From NCBI GenBank assembly GCA_018675575.1, contig JABGXW010000071.1, positions 1 through 45,855 on the forward strand: a stretch of 45,855 nucleotides of DNA. Reading direction: 5' to 3'. Below are positions 1-6,551 of this stretch, one piece after another. Numbering within the stretch: position 1 is the stretch's first letter; every line of letters begins with the position of its first letter. The stretch is from Bacteriovoracaceae bacterium (GTDB taxonomy: Bacteria > Bdellovibrionota > Bacteriovoracia > Bacteriovoracales > Bacteriovoracaceae). The position numbers and the translations under genes are program-made. The notes below the pieces were generated by a model. It saw only the letters and a program-made list of their open reading frames with translations, made no database searches and was not told the origin of the DNA.

Positions 1-444
1 ATTTATTTTTTTCTTTTTTCGAACAACCTGTTGAGGAGGAGGGATTGGCGACTCTGGTTTTTTGATAACAATCTCATCAACTACAAAGTAAACAACAACC
101 AAGGCTGCTACTGCTTTTATAATTTTCCCATTTCTTTCGCTAGAACCTGATTCAAATTCGTCGTCGTCATCGGCAAAACTATCTTCTAATTCTTCGGCGT
201 CAAACTGTCTTGTTTTGCCTTCATTTGAATCTTGAAAAGAATCGTCACTTTCCGAGGCAACATCAGTAGAAGTCTGAACATCAACTCGCTCACTTTCGTC
301 CGAATGATAGTCAACACCACCTTCACCATCTTCATCGAATAGTTCTTCATCACCATCTAATAAATCTTCATCACCTTTATTCTTAAGCTGCTTTAAAGCA
401 TCTTTAGTTTTTGATTTGAGATTATCCATTAAACCTTTAAACAT
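1..444 (-). CDS. Acidic single-pass membrane protein, C-terminus outside the window
   Basis: I read this frame by hand; it is open from the ATG at 444 to the window edge, so the gene is 3'-truncated here (148 codons seen). An AGGA-containing ribosome site (GAGGA) lies 5-6 bases before the ATG. Residues 1-30 are Lys-rich, residues 25-115 are very acidic (many Asp/Glu/Ser), and a hydrophobic segment follows at about residues 119-136. A Pro-rich stretch (PESPIPPP) and Lys/Arg residues come after it. The layout suggests a long acidic cytoplasmic part, one membrane segment and an unseen distal part. No family was recognised. A sigma-28-like promoter lies upstream at 500-528, so a link to motility is possible but is only inference. 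Confidence 0.7.
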   Translation of the reverse strand, partial: MFKGLMDNLKSKTKDALKQLKNKGDEDLLDGDEELFDEDGEGGVDYHSDESERVDVQTSTDVASESDDSFQDSNEGKTRQFDAEELEDSFADDDDEFESGSSERNGKIIKAVAALVVVYFVVDEIVIKKPESPIPPPQQVVRKKKKIN

Positions 445-481
445 TAAATTCCTCATTCATATAGTCACTTCAGCTCGATCG

Positions 482-501
482 AAGATGACTTTCATCTTTT
501 T
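482..501 (+). terminator. Short perfect hairpin followed by T-run on the plus strand
   Basis: A 7-bp perfect stem, AAGATGA and TCATCTT, with a CTT loop is followed by TTT on the plus strand. Both neighbouring genes point left, so a plus-strand terminator has no obvious client. On the minus strand the same hairpin falls in the 5' leader of the gene starting at 444 and could affect that mRNA. Confidence 0.3.
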
Positions 502-528
502 ATCGGCAATAAATGCCTGAAAACTGAG
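500..528 (-). promoter_or_regulatory. Possible sigma-28 (FliA) promoter for the gene starting at 444
   Basis: On the minus strand the exact FliA -10 octamer GCCGATAA occupies 507 to 500. A CTCAGTTT (compare TAAAGTTT) lies at 528 to 521. The gap is 13 bases rather than the usual 11, which weakens the match. The predicted start would be about 45 bases before the ATG at 444. An exact 8-mer is expected about once by chance in a window of this size on both strands, so only the position supports it. Confidence 0.3.
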
Positions 529-582
529 AATTACGGAGTCTTTATGTTAGATAGCGTTGGGCAAAGATCTATCTGTCTGATA

Positions 583-1605
583 TTACGAACATTTCTTAGT
601 GAGAGTTTGATAGGCATTATTGATATTGACGAACTTTTCATGGGCCACTTTGCTTTCTGACTCTGATTCTGAACCAATTCGGTCAGGGTGATACCTCATC
701 GCCATCTTTTTATAATTCTTTTTAAGTGAGTTGAGATCAACAATTCGGCTCATTTCAAGAATCTTAAGCGCATCTTGAACTTTGGCCGGGGTGAGATTAG
801 ATTTTGATTTATAATTTTCTTTGTTTTTGGCTTTTTCTTTTCTAATAAAAAAGTCAGTTTCAAATTTTTTCTGTTTTCTTGCAGCCATTTTGAGATAGTT
901 ATAAAAAGATTTGATAGTCGTATGTTTTAAAAGTATTTCTCGATCTATTATGTCTAATTGAGAAACAGAAAAGCTTTTTAAACGTAGAATGAGGGACTTA
1001 GGTGAAGTAATTAACTGCTCTCTATAAACCTTTTCACTAGCTCCGAGTTTATGGATGTAAAGGAGTATGACTGCATTGTGTAAATTGATATCTTCATTGA
1101 GTTTTATTCTTTCATTAAGATCACTTTCCCTTAGAATTTCTTCTTTTAAAGTTTTGATATATAGCTTAGAGAGCAGATGCTCAGAGAGCTTATTTCCCTT
1201 GATATGATTATAATTTTCTTGCACGATGATTTCTTTGATAAGCATTTTAATCGGAAGACCTGATATATCGAGATGACCTTGATCTTTAAGATGATGTCTA
1301 ATTGAATTTAATGTCTTTGAGTCACAACTATACCATTGTTCTTTTATTTTTTGAGCAAGCTTATCCTTGGCAGTATTCTTATAAATTTGTTTTTCTTTTT
1401 TTACTGACTGAGGAGTAAAAGGATTGCTTCTTATTAAATTCCCTAATTTGAGAGTTTCAAATCGAATCATCTTGTTAAAAGATCTTTCCCAATTTTCACA
1501 ATTTTTATAAACTAAATCATAAAGGAATCTTGTCCAATTTATTTTCACTAGAAGAGAGGCCATGAAAAAAGAGAGAATGAATCCTCCAAGAACAGCTAAA
1601 AGCAT
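583..1605 (-). CDS. Membrane-anchored J-domain (DnaJ-like) protein
   Basis: The last 65 residues form a J domain with the diagnostic HPD triad in YHPDRIGSE, preceded by the LKKNYKKMAMR helix that contacts Hsp70. The N-terminus carries one hydrophobic segment (LLAVLGGFILSFFMASLLV). The roughly 250 residues between are Lys-rich, helical-looking and not recognised. The expected role is to recruit DnaK to the inner membrane, with the J domain in the cytoplasm. I chose the ATG at 1605 because GAGG lies 9 bases upstream and the membrane segment then begins at once. The frame stays open to ATGs at 1620 and 1674, but these have a too-close or weak ribosome site. It lacks the Gly/Phe and zinc regions of true DnaJ, and its C-terminal J domain resembles DjlA-like co-chaperones. 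Confidence 0.8.
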   Translation of the reverse strand: MLLAVLGGFILSFFMASLLVKINWTRFLYDLVYKNCENWERSFNKMIRFETLKLGNLIRSNPFTPQSVKKEKQIYKNTAKDKLAQKIKEQWYSCDSKTLNSIRHHLKDQGHLDISGLPIKMLIKEIIVQENYNHIKGNKLSEHLLSKLYIKTLKEEILRESDLNERIKLNEDINLHNAVILLYIHKLGASEKVYREQLITSPKSLILRLKSFSVSQLDIIDREILLKHTTIKSFYNYLKMAARKQKKFETDFFIRKEKAKNKENYKSKSNLTPAKVQDALKILEMSRIVDLNSLKKNYKKMAMRYHPDRIGSESESESKVAHEKFVNINNAYQTLTKKCS

Positions 1606-1802
1606 CTTATCGTACCTCATATTCCTTATAGAAATGGCAATGTTAAGAATAGACGAACAGCTTTGCCAAGACATATCTCTCTATACTTATTATAAAGGAG
1701 CTTAAAAAAAGGGGAGAGTTCTAAGTTGAAATGATGTGAAATCAGTGCTTTCCATTGTTTTTCGCCTTGAAATTCTGTGTCAAATTATAGGCACATGAGA
1801 GG

Positions 1803-2228
1803 CTATTGAGTGACTTTTACGGAAGTTGCAACAACTCGGAATTCAGTTCTTGCTTTAGTTACTTTTTCAGGGTTGCCGCCCTCATCTTGGATATAATGTT
1901 TAGTCTCTTTTAGACTCATTTTATATGACTTAAGAACTCCTTCAAGTAAGACATTTTTTCCAACTAAAGTTATTGGAACAAAGAAACCATAGTTTTCAAA
2001 TGTTACACGGACCTGTCCCGATTGACTTTCAAGAGACATCCAACAGCCTTTTTTCTTGCAGACTTTTCCAACTTTTGCTTTTAATAATACAGGTGAATCA
2101 GATGGACTTTTTATTGCATCAGCTAAAGACAGAGGCATGCTTTTGAGGCTGAAAGGTTTTCCATAATTTTCTCCTGCAAAGACAGTAGAACTTAATATGA
2201 ATACTAGAATCATTAATAACGTTTTCAT
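1803..2228 (-). CDS. Exported DUF4920 family protein
   Basis: The protein has 141 residues with a clear signal peptide (MKTLLMILVFILSSTVFAG). The mature part matches the DUF4920 pattern: YGKPF near its start, then VCKKKGCWM, a paired-Cys CxxKGCW motif, and a beta-rich OB-like region with VRVTFENYGFFVP. Function is unknown; the KKGCW motif suggests a metal or redox site, which is inference. Its ATG overlaps the stop of the preceding exported-protein gene by 4 bases (2225-2228), so it is the last gene of a translationally coupled three-gene operon led by the TIGR02147 regulator. Confidence 0.8.
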   Translation of the reverse strand: MKTLLMILVFILSSTVFAGENYGKPFSLKSMPLSLADAIKSPSDSPVLLKAKVGKVCKKKGCWMSLESQSGQVRVTFENYGFFVPITLVGKNVLLEGVLKSYKMSLKETKHYIQDEGGNPEKVTKARTEFRVVATSVKVTQ

Positions 2229-2626
2229 TGTTTTACTCCTAAAGCCATAGTTTGACTTTTATCTATATTTAATGGACTTACACAATTGTAAAATTCTACA
2301 AGGATTTTGGCATGAAAGCGTTTTAATGAAAATCTTTCTTTTTTAACTGGCGGATAAAAATTAAACATATTCATTTTCTTAAAGCGGAAGTTGTTTAAAT
2401 TACATTGACCAGATGTGGCTAACGCAATAGCTTCCGGGTCAAAACCACTATTTATTATACCCATTAAGATTTCACCGTAATTAATCAATTCTTCCTCGGT
2501 CGAATAAGTAATTGTTTCAATTTCAGAGATTACCGTATGTCCATTTCCTACATCTACCCCTCCAAAATCAAATGCCCATGAAGAATCTATAAGTAGTAAA
2601 AAAAATCCAAATAAAAAATGATTCAT
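2225..2626 (-). CDS. Small exported protein, unrecognised
   Basis: This 133-residue protein starts with a hydrophobic signal-like segment (MNHFLFGFFLLLIDSSWA). The mature part begins FDFGGVDVGNG, contains two Cys (SGQCNLNNF and YNCVSPLN) that could form a disulfide, and has no known domain. It is coupled by 4-base ATGA overlaps on both sides, upstream to the TIGR02147 regulator and downstream to the DUF4920 gene. TIGR02147 genes in Bdellovibrio-like genomes are often followed by a short exported protein, and this fits that arrangement. I infer a shared regulatory or envelope task but cannot name it. Confidence 0.75.
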   Translation of the reverse strand: MNHFLFGFFLLLIDSSWAFDFGGVDVGNGHTVISEIETITYSTEEELINYGEILMGIINSGFDPEAIALATSGQCNLNNFRFKKMNMFNFYPPVKKERFSLKRFHAKILVEFYNCVSPLNIDKSQTMALGVKQ

Positions 2627-3477
2627 GATCTGTCCTCGGTTAATGGGAAAAAGTGAATATTGAGTTGGTAGACTTCATCAGGATTATCGTATGAACTTGC
2701 AAGTTCATTAATTTCTTTTCTAAAAAGCCTTATTTTTTCTTTTAGTAGATGTAGATTTTCTTTTGGTATAGGGAGAGTTGCTCCATTAAATTCTCTTGAA
2801 CATAAGGAATCAAAACTTAATGATTGTGAGGCCAGCGCTATCATATTCTTATGATAAGCATGTATGGCCGTATCTCTTATTTCGTCAGGAGTTGATAATG
2901 CTCCTGATGTTTGCTTGAAACCTCGTTTAAAATCTTTTTCAATCAATTGTAATTCGCATAATTCTTGTAAGGCCTTTTCAATTTGCTTTGTACTTACTTT
3001 TTTTCGAAGCTTGTGAGCTATCCATTCTGGATCGGGATTAAAATCTTTCATATCGATTAGGACATAAATTGTTACATAATGCCATTTTGATAAAAAATTA
3101 AACTGTTTAGCCTGTAGAGGAGTCAAATTCTTTTTATTCTTCATAAATAAAAGATGTTCTAAAAGTAAAACTTTATCTTCTTTGTCCTGTGATTGGTTAT
3201 ACTGAACTAATGTTGAAAAATAGACTTCATCTTTTTTAGATAAAAACTTTAATGCTTTTACGTATTTCGGAAGAGATTTATTAGTTAGATTTCTCTTTCC
3301 ATCTATAATCATTTTTAAATGTGAAGGTGAATTTAATCCTGCCGAGAACATAAATGATCGATGAGAGAAATGTGGAGATGACTTTTTTTTAGCACTAAAA
3401 AAATCTTTTAAGAAATCTCTATAATTTAAATATGAATTAACTTCTACTTTCAATAAGGTGCTCATTTTAATGGTCAT
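2623..3477 (-). CDS. TIGR02147 family regulator
   Basis: The protein (284 residues) shows the TIGR02147 pattern from end to end. Residues 15-80 hold YLNYRDFLKDFF, then SHRSFMFSAGLNSPSHLKMIIDGKRNLT, a helix-turn-helix of the Xre-like type. Residues 160-185 hold a second winged-helix-like part (ALQELCELQLIEKD). The C-terminus ends in the family signature YQLNIHFFPLT. The family is largely confined to Fibrobacter and Bdellovibrio-like bacteria, which is the main taxonomic clue in the window. It leads an operon with two exported-protein genes. No good ribosome site precedes the ATG at 3477, and a predicted promoter lies only about 10 bases upstream, so the mRNA may be nearly leaderless. An in-frame ATG at 3465 is an alternative. 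Confidence 0.88.
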   Translation of the reverse strand: MTIKMSTLLKVEVNSYLNYRDFLKDFFSAKKKSSPHFSHRSFMFSAGLNSPSHLKMIIDGKRNLTNKSLPKYVKALKFLSKKDEVYFSTLVQYNQSQDKEDKVLLLEHLLFMKNKKNLTPLQAKQFNFLSKWHYVTIYVLIDMKDFNPDPEWIAHKLRKKVSTKQIEKALQELCELQLIEKDFKRGFKQTSGALSTPDEIRDTAIHAYHKNMIALASQSLSFDSLCSREFNGATLPIPKENLHLLKEKIRLFRKEINELASSYDNPDEVYQLNIHFFPLTEDRS

Positions 3478-3487
3478 GTTTTTTTCT

Positions 3488-3531
3488 TTTATAGAGATAG
3501 ATAAATGTATTCGTCAATAACATATTTGTTA
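3488..3531 (-). promoter_or_regulatory. Promoter and palindromic operator-like site for the TIGR02147 operon
   Basis: On the minus strand TTGACG (3517 to 3512) and CTATAA (3494 to 3489) form a sigma-70-like promoter with a 17-base spacer. Immediately upstream of the -35, at 3518-3531, is the palindrome TAACA-TATT-TGTTA. That position suits an activator or an autoregulating repressor. The predicted start is about 5-8 bases before the ATG at 3477. Confidence 0.45.
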
Positions 3532-3604
3532 CGCGTTGTGCATCCTTTGTAATTCACATTTTTCACATAGTATTTTTTTAAAGGAGATTTTCTTTTCGCA
3601 TTAA

Positions 3605-3626
3605 AGTGTACACAAATGTATACACT
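3605..3626. repeat. Inverted repeat AGTGTACAC / GTATACACT
   Basis: AGTGTACAC at 3605-3613 faces GTATACACT at 3618-3626, with 8 of 9 bases complementary and a 4-base centre. It lies in the divergent region between the TIGR02147 gene and the broken exported-protein gene, followed by T-rich DNA on the plus strand. It could be a DNA-binding site for a dimeric regulator or a weak hairpin. Confidence 0.35.
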
Positions 3627-3744
3627 TTTTTATTGAATTTATTTTTATTGATTTCTTTTTTGTAATAATTTTTCTAAATTGATTTTGCCAGGCAATAAAT
3701 TGAAGAGAACTAAAATTATAACTAAAACCAAAACGGAGATGAAC

Positions 3745-4083
3745 ATGAAAAAAATTATCGCATTAATAACATTATTAGCTACTGTATCAGCTTTTGCTGG
3801 AACAAAAACGGTTTCTGGATCAATTCGAGTTAAGGGAGCTTCTGAAGCAGAGATCATAGCTTCTGCAGAAGCTATGATTCCAACAATCTTAGACGGAAGT
3901 AACCGTCTTATGTGAAGATCAGTTTTCCCATCTGAAAGATGTACTTTCAGAGCACGAAATATGGTACTTGGATCATTAACTATAAAGAAATCTTATGTTT
4001 CTTCTGACGATGTTACTTTTGAGCCAGCCTATACCGGTTTCTTAGGATTTAAAGTAAAAAGATGTAGAGAAAATAACCACTAA
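3745..4083 (+). pseudogene. Small exported protein gene with an in-frame TGA stop
   Basis: A ribosome site (CGGAG, 3734-3738) precedes the ATG at 3745. The first 56 codons encode a signal peptide (MKKIIALITLLATVSAFAG) and the start of a mature domain. A TGA at 3913-3915 then stops the frame, but the same frame continues with 55 sense codons to a TAA at 4081-4083, and a terminator-like hairpin follows. The continuation has two Cys (SERCTF and VKRCREN) and looks like native coding sequence. A single change from CGA or a similar codon to TGA would explain it. TGA is used as a normal stop by other genes here, so genetic recoding is unlikely. An ATG at 3739 is also possible but sits directly against the ribosome site. 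Confidence 0.6.
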
Positions 4084-4098
4084 AAATTAAAAGATACG

Positions 4099-4139
4099 CT
4101 GGGATAAGAGACTTAACAGCAGCTTGTCCCAGATTTTTT
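4099..4139 (+). terminator. Intrinsic terminator after the broken exported-protein gene
   Basis: CTGGGATAAG (4099-4108) pairs with CTTGTCCCAG (4123-4132), with one T-G wobble and a 14-base loop, followed by ATTTTTT. It serves the plus-strand gene ending at 4083. The right arm lies inside the last codons of the leftward arsM-like gene (stop 4113-4115), so the two convergent genes share this hairpin. Confidence 0.65.
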
Positions 4140-5162
4140 ATTCTGACTATTAAAAGGCGCTTCTCCACCACAACCTTCAAAAATGCCAAGATGTTTAGAA
4201 AAATCTCCCTTAAATTCAAAATGTTTCTTGTAACGTGTTTGATTTAGCATTAAATATGTATTGCCACAGACTTTGAATTCTTGATTTTTTTTAATTATAT
4301 GATGATCATCTAAAACAAATTGATCTGGAGATTCTTTAAGGGTACCTTTGTAAATAACAGATTGACCAAAATCTTCACATTCTGTTTCAAGTTCTGGTAG
4401 CTTAAAAAGCCTATAAGTAACAGAATAAAACTTTATATCACCTACTAACTCTTCAACTTCCTTGCTTTCAATTGTGATGTCTTCTACTTCAACCATTCTG
4501 GGATCAGCGAATCCTGTTTGTTTGGCAAGGTTTAAAAAATCATTCCAATAGAGTGCACCGGAGAGACACTCTCCCCATAGAACTTTGTCATCTTTTAATT
4601 CTTCAGAGATTCTTCTATCAGAGTAAACATCAGAGAAGTATAATTCTCCTCCTTCTTTTAAAACTCTGTAAGCTTCTTTAAGCACAGCTTCTTTATCTTC
4701 ACATAAATTGATGACACAGTTTGAAACAATAGCATCAAAGTAATCATCCTTTAAGTCACATTCATCTAGTTTTGCAATATCGCCTTGAATAAATCTAGTG
4801 TTTGGTTTGGAATATCCAAATGCCTTAGTATGAAAATCGATATGGACGTTAGCAACCTTTAATTGCTCTTTAGTTATATCTACTCCAACAACTTCACCCT
4901 CTTGTCCGACAAGTTTTGAAAGTATAAAGCAATCTCGACCAGCTCCGGAACCAAGATCTAATACTTTTGTTCCTTTAAGCTCGGCAGGTATTGTGAGGCC
5001 ACAACCATAATAGCGATTATGAACTTCATTATGAATAAGAGACATGGCGTCTTTTATATGATCTGGATAAACCTTTATCGTGCAGCAGGCATTTGTTTTA
5101 AGGTCTGAGCTCTGTTGTAGGGTTTTACCGTAATATTCTTGAACTTCTAAGTTTTTACTCAT
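4113..5162 (-). CDS. arsM: Arsenite S-adenosylmethionine methyltransferase, ArsM type
   Basis: A class I methyltransferase with motif I VLDLGSGAGRD at about residues 67-77 and VVGVDITKEQ at 91-100. Counting from the ATG at 5162, Cys occur at 26/27, 54, 149 and 199. Spacings of about 28, 95 and 50 closely follow the four arsenic-binding Cys of characterised ArsM enzymes (about 28, 102 and 50). The protein ends in a GTSCC Cys pair, another common ArsM feature. It should methylate trivalent arsenic to mono- and dimethyl forms in the cytoplasm. The frame stays open to 5222, but GGA 7 bases before the ATG at 5162 favours this start. No arsR-like gene lies beside it, so regulation is not evident. 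Confidence 0.87.
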   Translation of the reverse strand: MSKNLEVQEYYGKTLQQSSDLKTNACCTIKVYPDHIKDAMSLIHNEVHNRYYGCGLTIPAELKGTKVLDLGSGAGRDCFILSKLVGQEGEVVGVDITKEQLKVANVHIDFHTKAFGYSKPNTRFIQGDIAKLDECDLKDDYFDAIVSNCVINLCEDKEAVLKEAYRVLKEGGELYFSDVYSDRRISEELKDDKVLWGECLSGALYWNDFLNLAKQTGFADPRMVEVEDITIESKEVEELVGDIKFYSVTYRLFKLPELETECEDFGQSVIYKGTLKESPDQFVLDDHHIIKKNQEFKVCGNTYLMLNQTRYKKHFEFKGDFSKHLGIFEGCGGEAPFNSQNKKSGTSCC

Positions 5163-5386
5163 TTTTGATCCATCGTTATAATATGTTTCTACTTTGTGAA
5201 TATAATATGAGAAATATGACACAGCAAACGAATAAAATCACTGATCTCCGTAATATTTCTGTAGTTTTTACAATTTCATAGATAGCGATTCTATTGTTTG
5301 GTATCAATTTGCATCCAGTAGCAAAATGACTTTAAGAAAAGTCGAGGTATTTCGTACGATATCAGCCACTTGTATTAAATTTGATT

Positions 5387-5402
5387 TGGCACAGGATTTG
5401 AA
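5387..5402 (+). promoter_or_regulatory. Weak sigma-54-like site upstream of the lipoprotein gene
   Basis: TGGCAC, five bases, then TTGAA resembles the sigma-54 consensus TGGCAC-N5-TTGCA. The essential GC of the -12 element reads GA here, so the site is doubtful. It lies about 90 bases before the start at 5493. The rest of the 5163-5492 gap has a 6-bp hairpin (GACTTT and AAAGTC, 5328-5343) and nothing else that I recognise. Confidence 0.2.
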
Positions 5403-5492
5403 GTGTATTGGTAAATTTCAATTCCATGATGGACAAAATGAAACCAAAACTTAAACCGGGGCCATGCTCCAAAAATATATTCGGGGGAGTTT

Positions 5493-6359
5493 ATGAAAAA
5501 TACAAAAAAATTAATGTCTCTTGTGTTGCTCTTAGCATCAGCATTACTTGTTAGCTGTGGTGGCGGCGGAGGCGGTGGAGGCGGAGGCGGATCTACTTAC
5601 GGATCTTACTCATCACCATATGTAACTTCACAAGCATTCGTTGATGCTCTTAATAATGTTGATCCGCAATATGCAGATTCTTATATTGAGCTTTACACTG
5701 ATGAAACTATTCGTTCGGGAATCGTTGGTGAAGAAGATTGGTTTGTATTTTATGATGCAAAATATAATGAATATAAAGCGGTTTCTGTTCAATATGTAAG
5801 ATCAATTATCTATTACGATTACTACTCTAATAACTCGGCACTTGCTGATGAGTTTAGAAATATTGAAGATGATGATATCTTTAGTGGTTTCTTTAACGGT
5901 GATCCACTTGGTGATGATTATGAAGTTGTTGATTATGACTTCATTACAGATCTTTACTTTGGTAGAAACTCTGGATTTGCTTACGAAGATGAAGAAGATA
6001 CATTCGATGTTAACTTAATGACATCTGATAAGGAGAAAATGACATTTTTTAAGAAGGCTTCTGCTATCTCTTTAACTTACAACGTTTCAATTCAAACTTC
6101 TATGTCACTTGTGACTCTTGGAAAGAAAGTTGAGAAAATGATCGGTGGTAACGGCGAGATTACTAATGAAGATCAACAAGCTCTAGTAACTGATCTTTCT
6201 AACTTAACAGGAGTTTCTCTTGAAGATGTAACTGCTGCGCAAGCTGATGAAAGCAAGAAAGCTGAACTTCTTAAGAAAATTGCTGACAAGATTGGATCAA
6301 CTGCATCTAACCTCGAGCACAAGATTCTTCCAGAAGTATTTGGTGTCAATTTACTATAA
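5493..6359 (+). CDS. Exported lipoprotein with a poly-glycine linker
   Basis: A strong purine-rich ribosome site (GGGGGAG) precedes the ATG. The signal peptide ends in a lipobox, LLVSC, so Cys22 should be lipidated. It is followed by an unbroken run of 11 Gly, a flexible tether, then Ser/Tyr-rich sequence. The central part (about residues 60-170) is acidic and Tyr/Asp-rich. The C-terminal third is helical, with TNEDQQALVTDLSNLTG and VTAAQADESKKAELLKK. No known domain was recognised. It is monocistronic, with a terminator after it. The likely location is the outer membrane or cell surface; the function is unknown. Confidence 0.8.
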   Translation: MKNTKKLMSLVLLLASALLVSCGGGGGGGGGGGSTYGSYSSPYVTSQAFVDALNNVDPQYADSYIELYTDETIRSGIVGEEDWFVFYDAKYNEYKAVSVQYVRSIIYYDYYSNNSALADEFRNIEDDDIFSGFFNGDPLGDDYEVVDYDFITDLYFGRNSGFAYEDEEDTFDVNLMTSDKEKMTFFKKASAISLTYNVSIQTSMSLVTLGKKVEKMIGGNGEITNEDQQALVTDLSNLTGVSLEDVTAAQADESKKAELLKKIADKIGSTASNLEHKILPEVFGVNLL

Positions 6360-6407
6360 TTAATTAAAAAAAGGTGTTGAAAGACACTTACACTTGAATA
6401 CAGACTA

Positions 6408-6433
6408 AGGGCCGCAATTATTCCGGCCCTTTT
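6408..6433 (+). terminator. Intrinsic terminator after the lipoprotein gene
   Basis: AGGGCCG (6408-6414) and CGGCCCT (6424-6430) form a perfect GC-rich 7-bp stem, followed by a short T-run. It is 49 bases past the stop at 6359. Confidence 0.75.
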
Positions 6434-6551
6434 GTCGTTTGAGGGACCTCCTATTAATAACAGGTGGTTACGGCCTTGAACGAGTGAAAATTTTACTTCA
6501 TTAGAATTTATCTTTTGCGCTGCGTCAGCATTTGAGATAAAAAAGGTGCAC

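Noticed and set aside
3645..3857. Minus-strand frame with a hydrophobic stretch opposite the broken exported-protein gene
   Set aside because: It is antisense to a signal peptide and ribosome site on the plus strand; the hydrophobic stretch arises from AT-rich DNA and there is no ribosome site.
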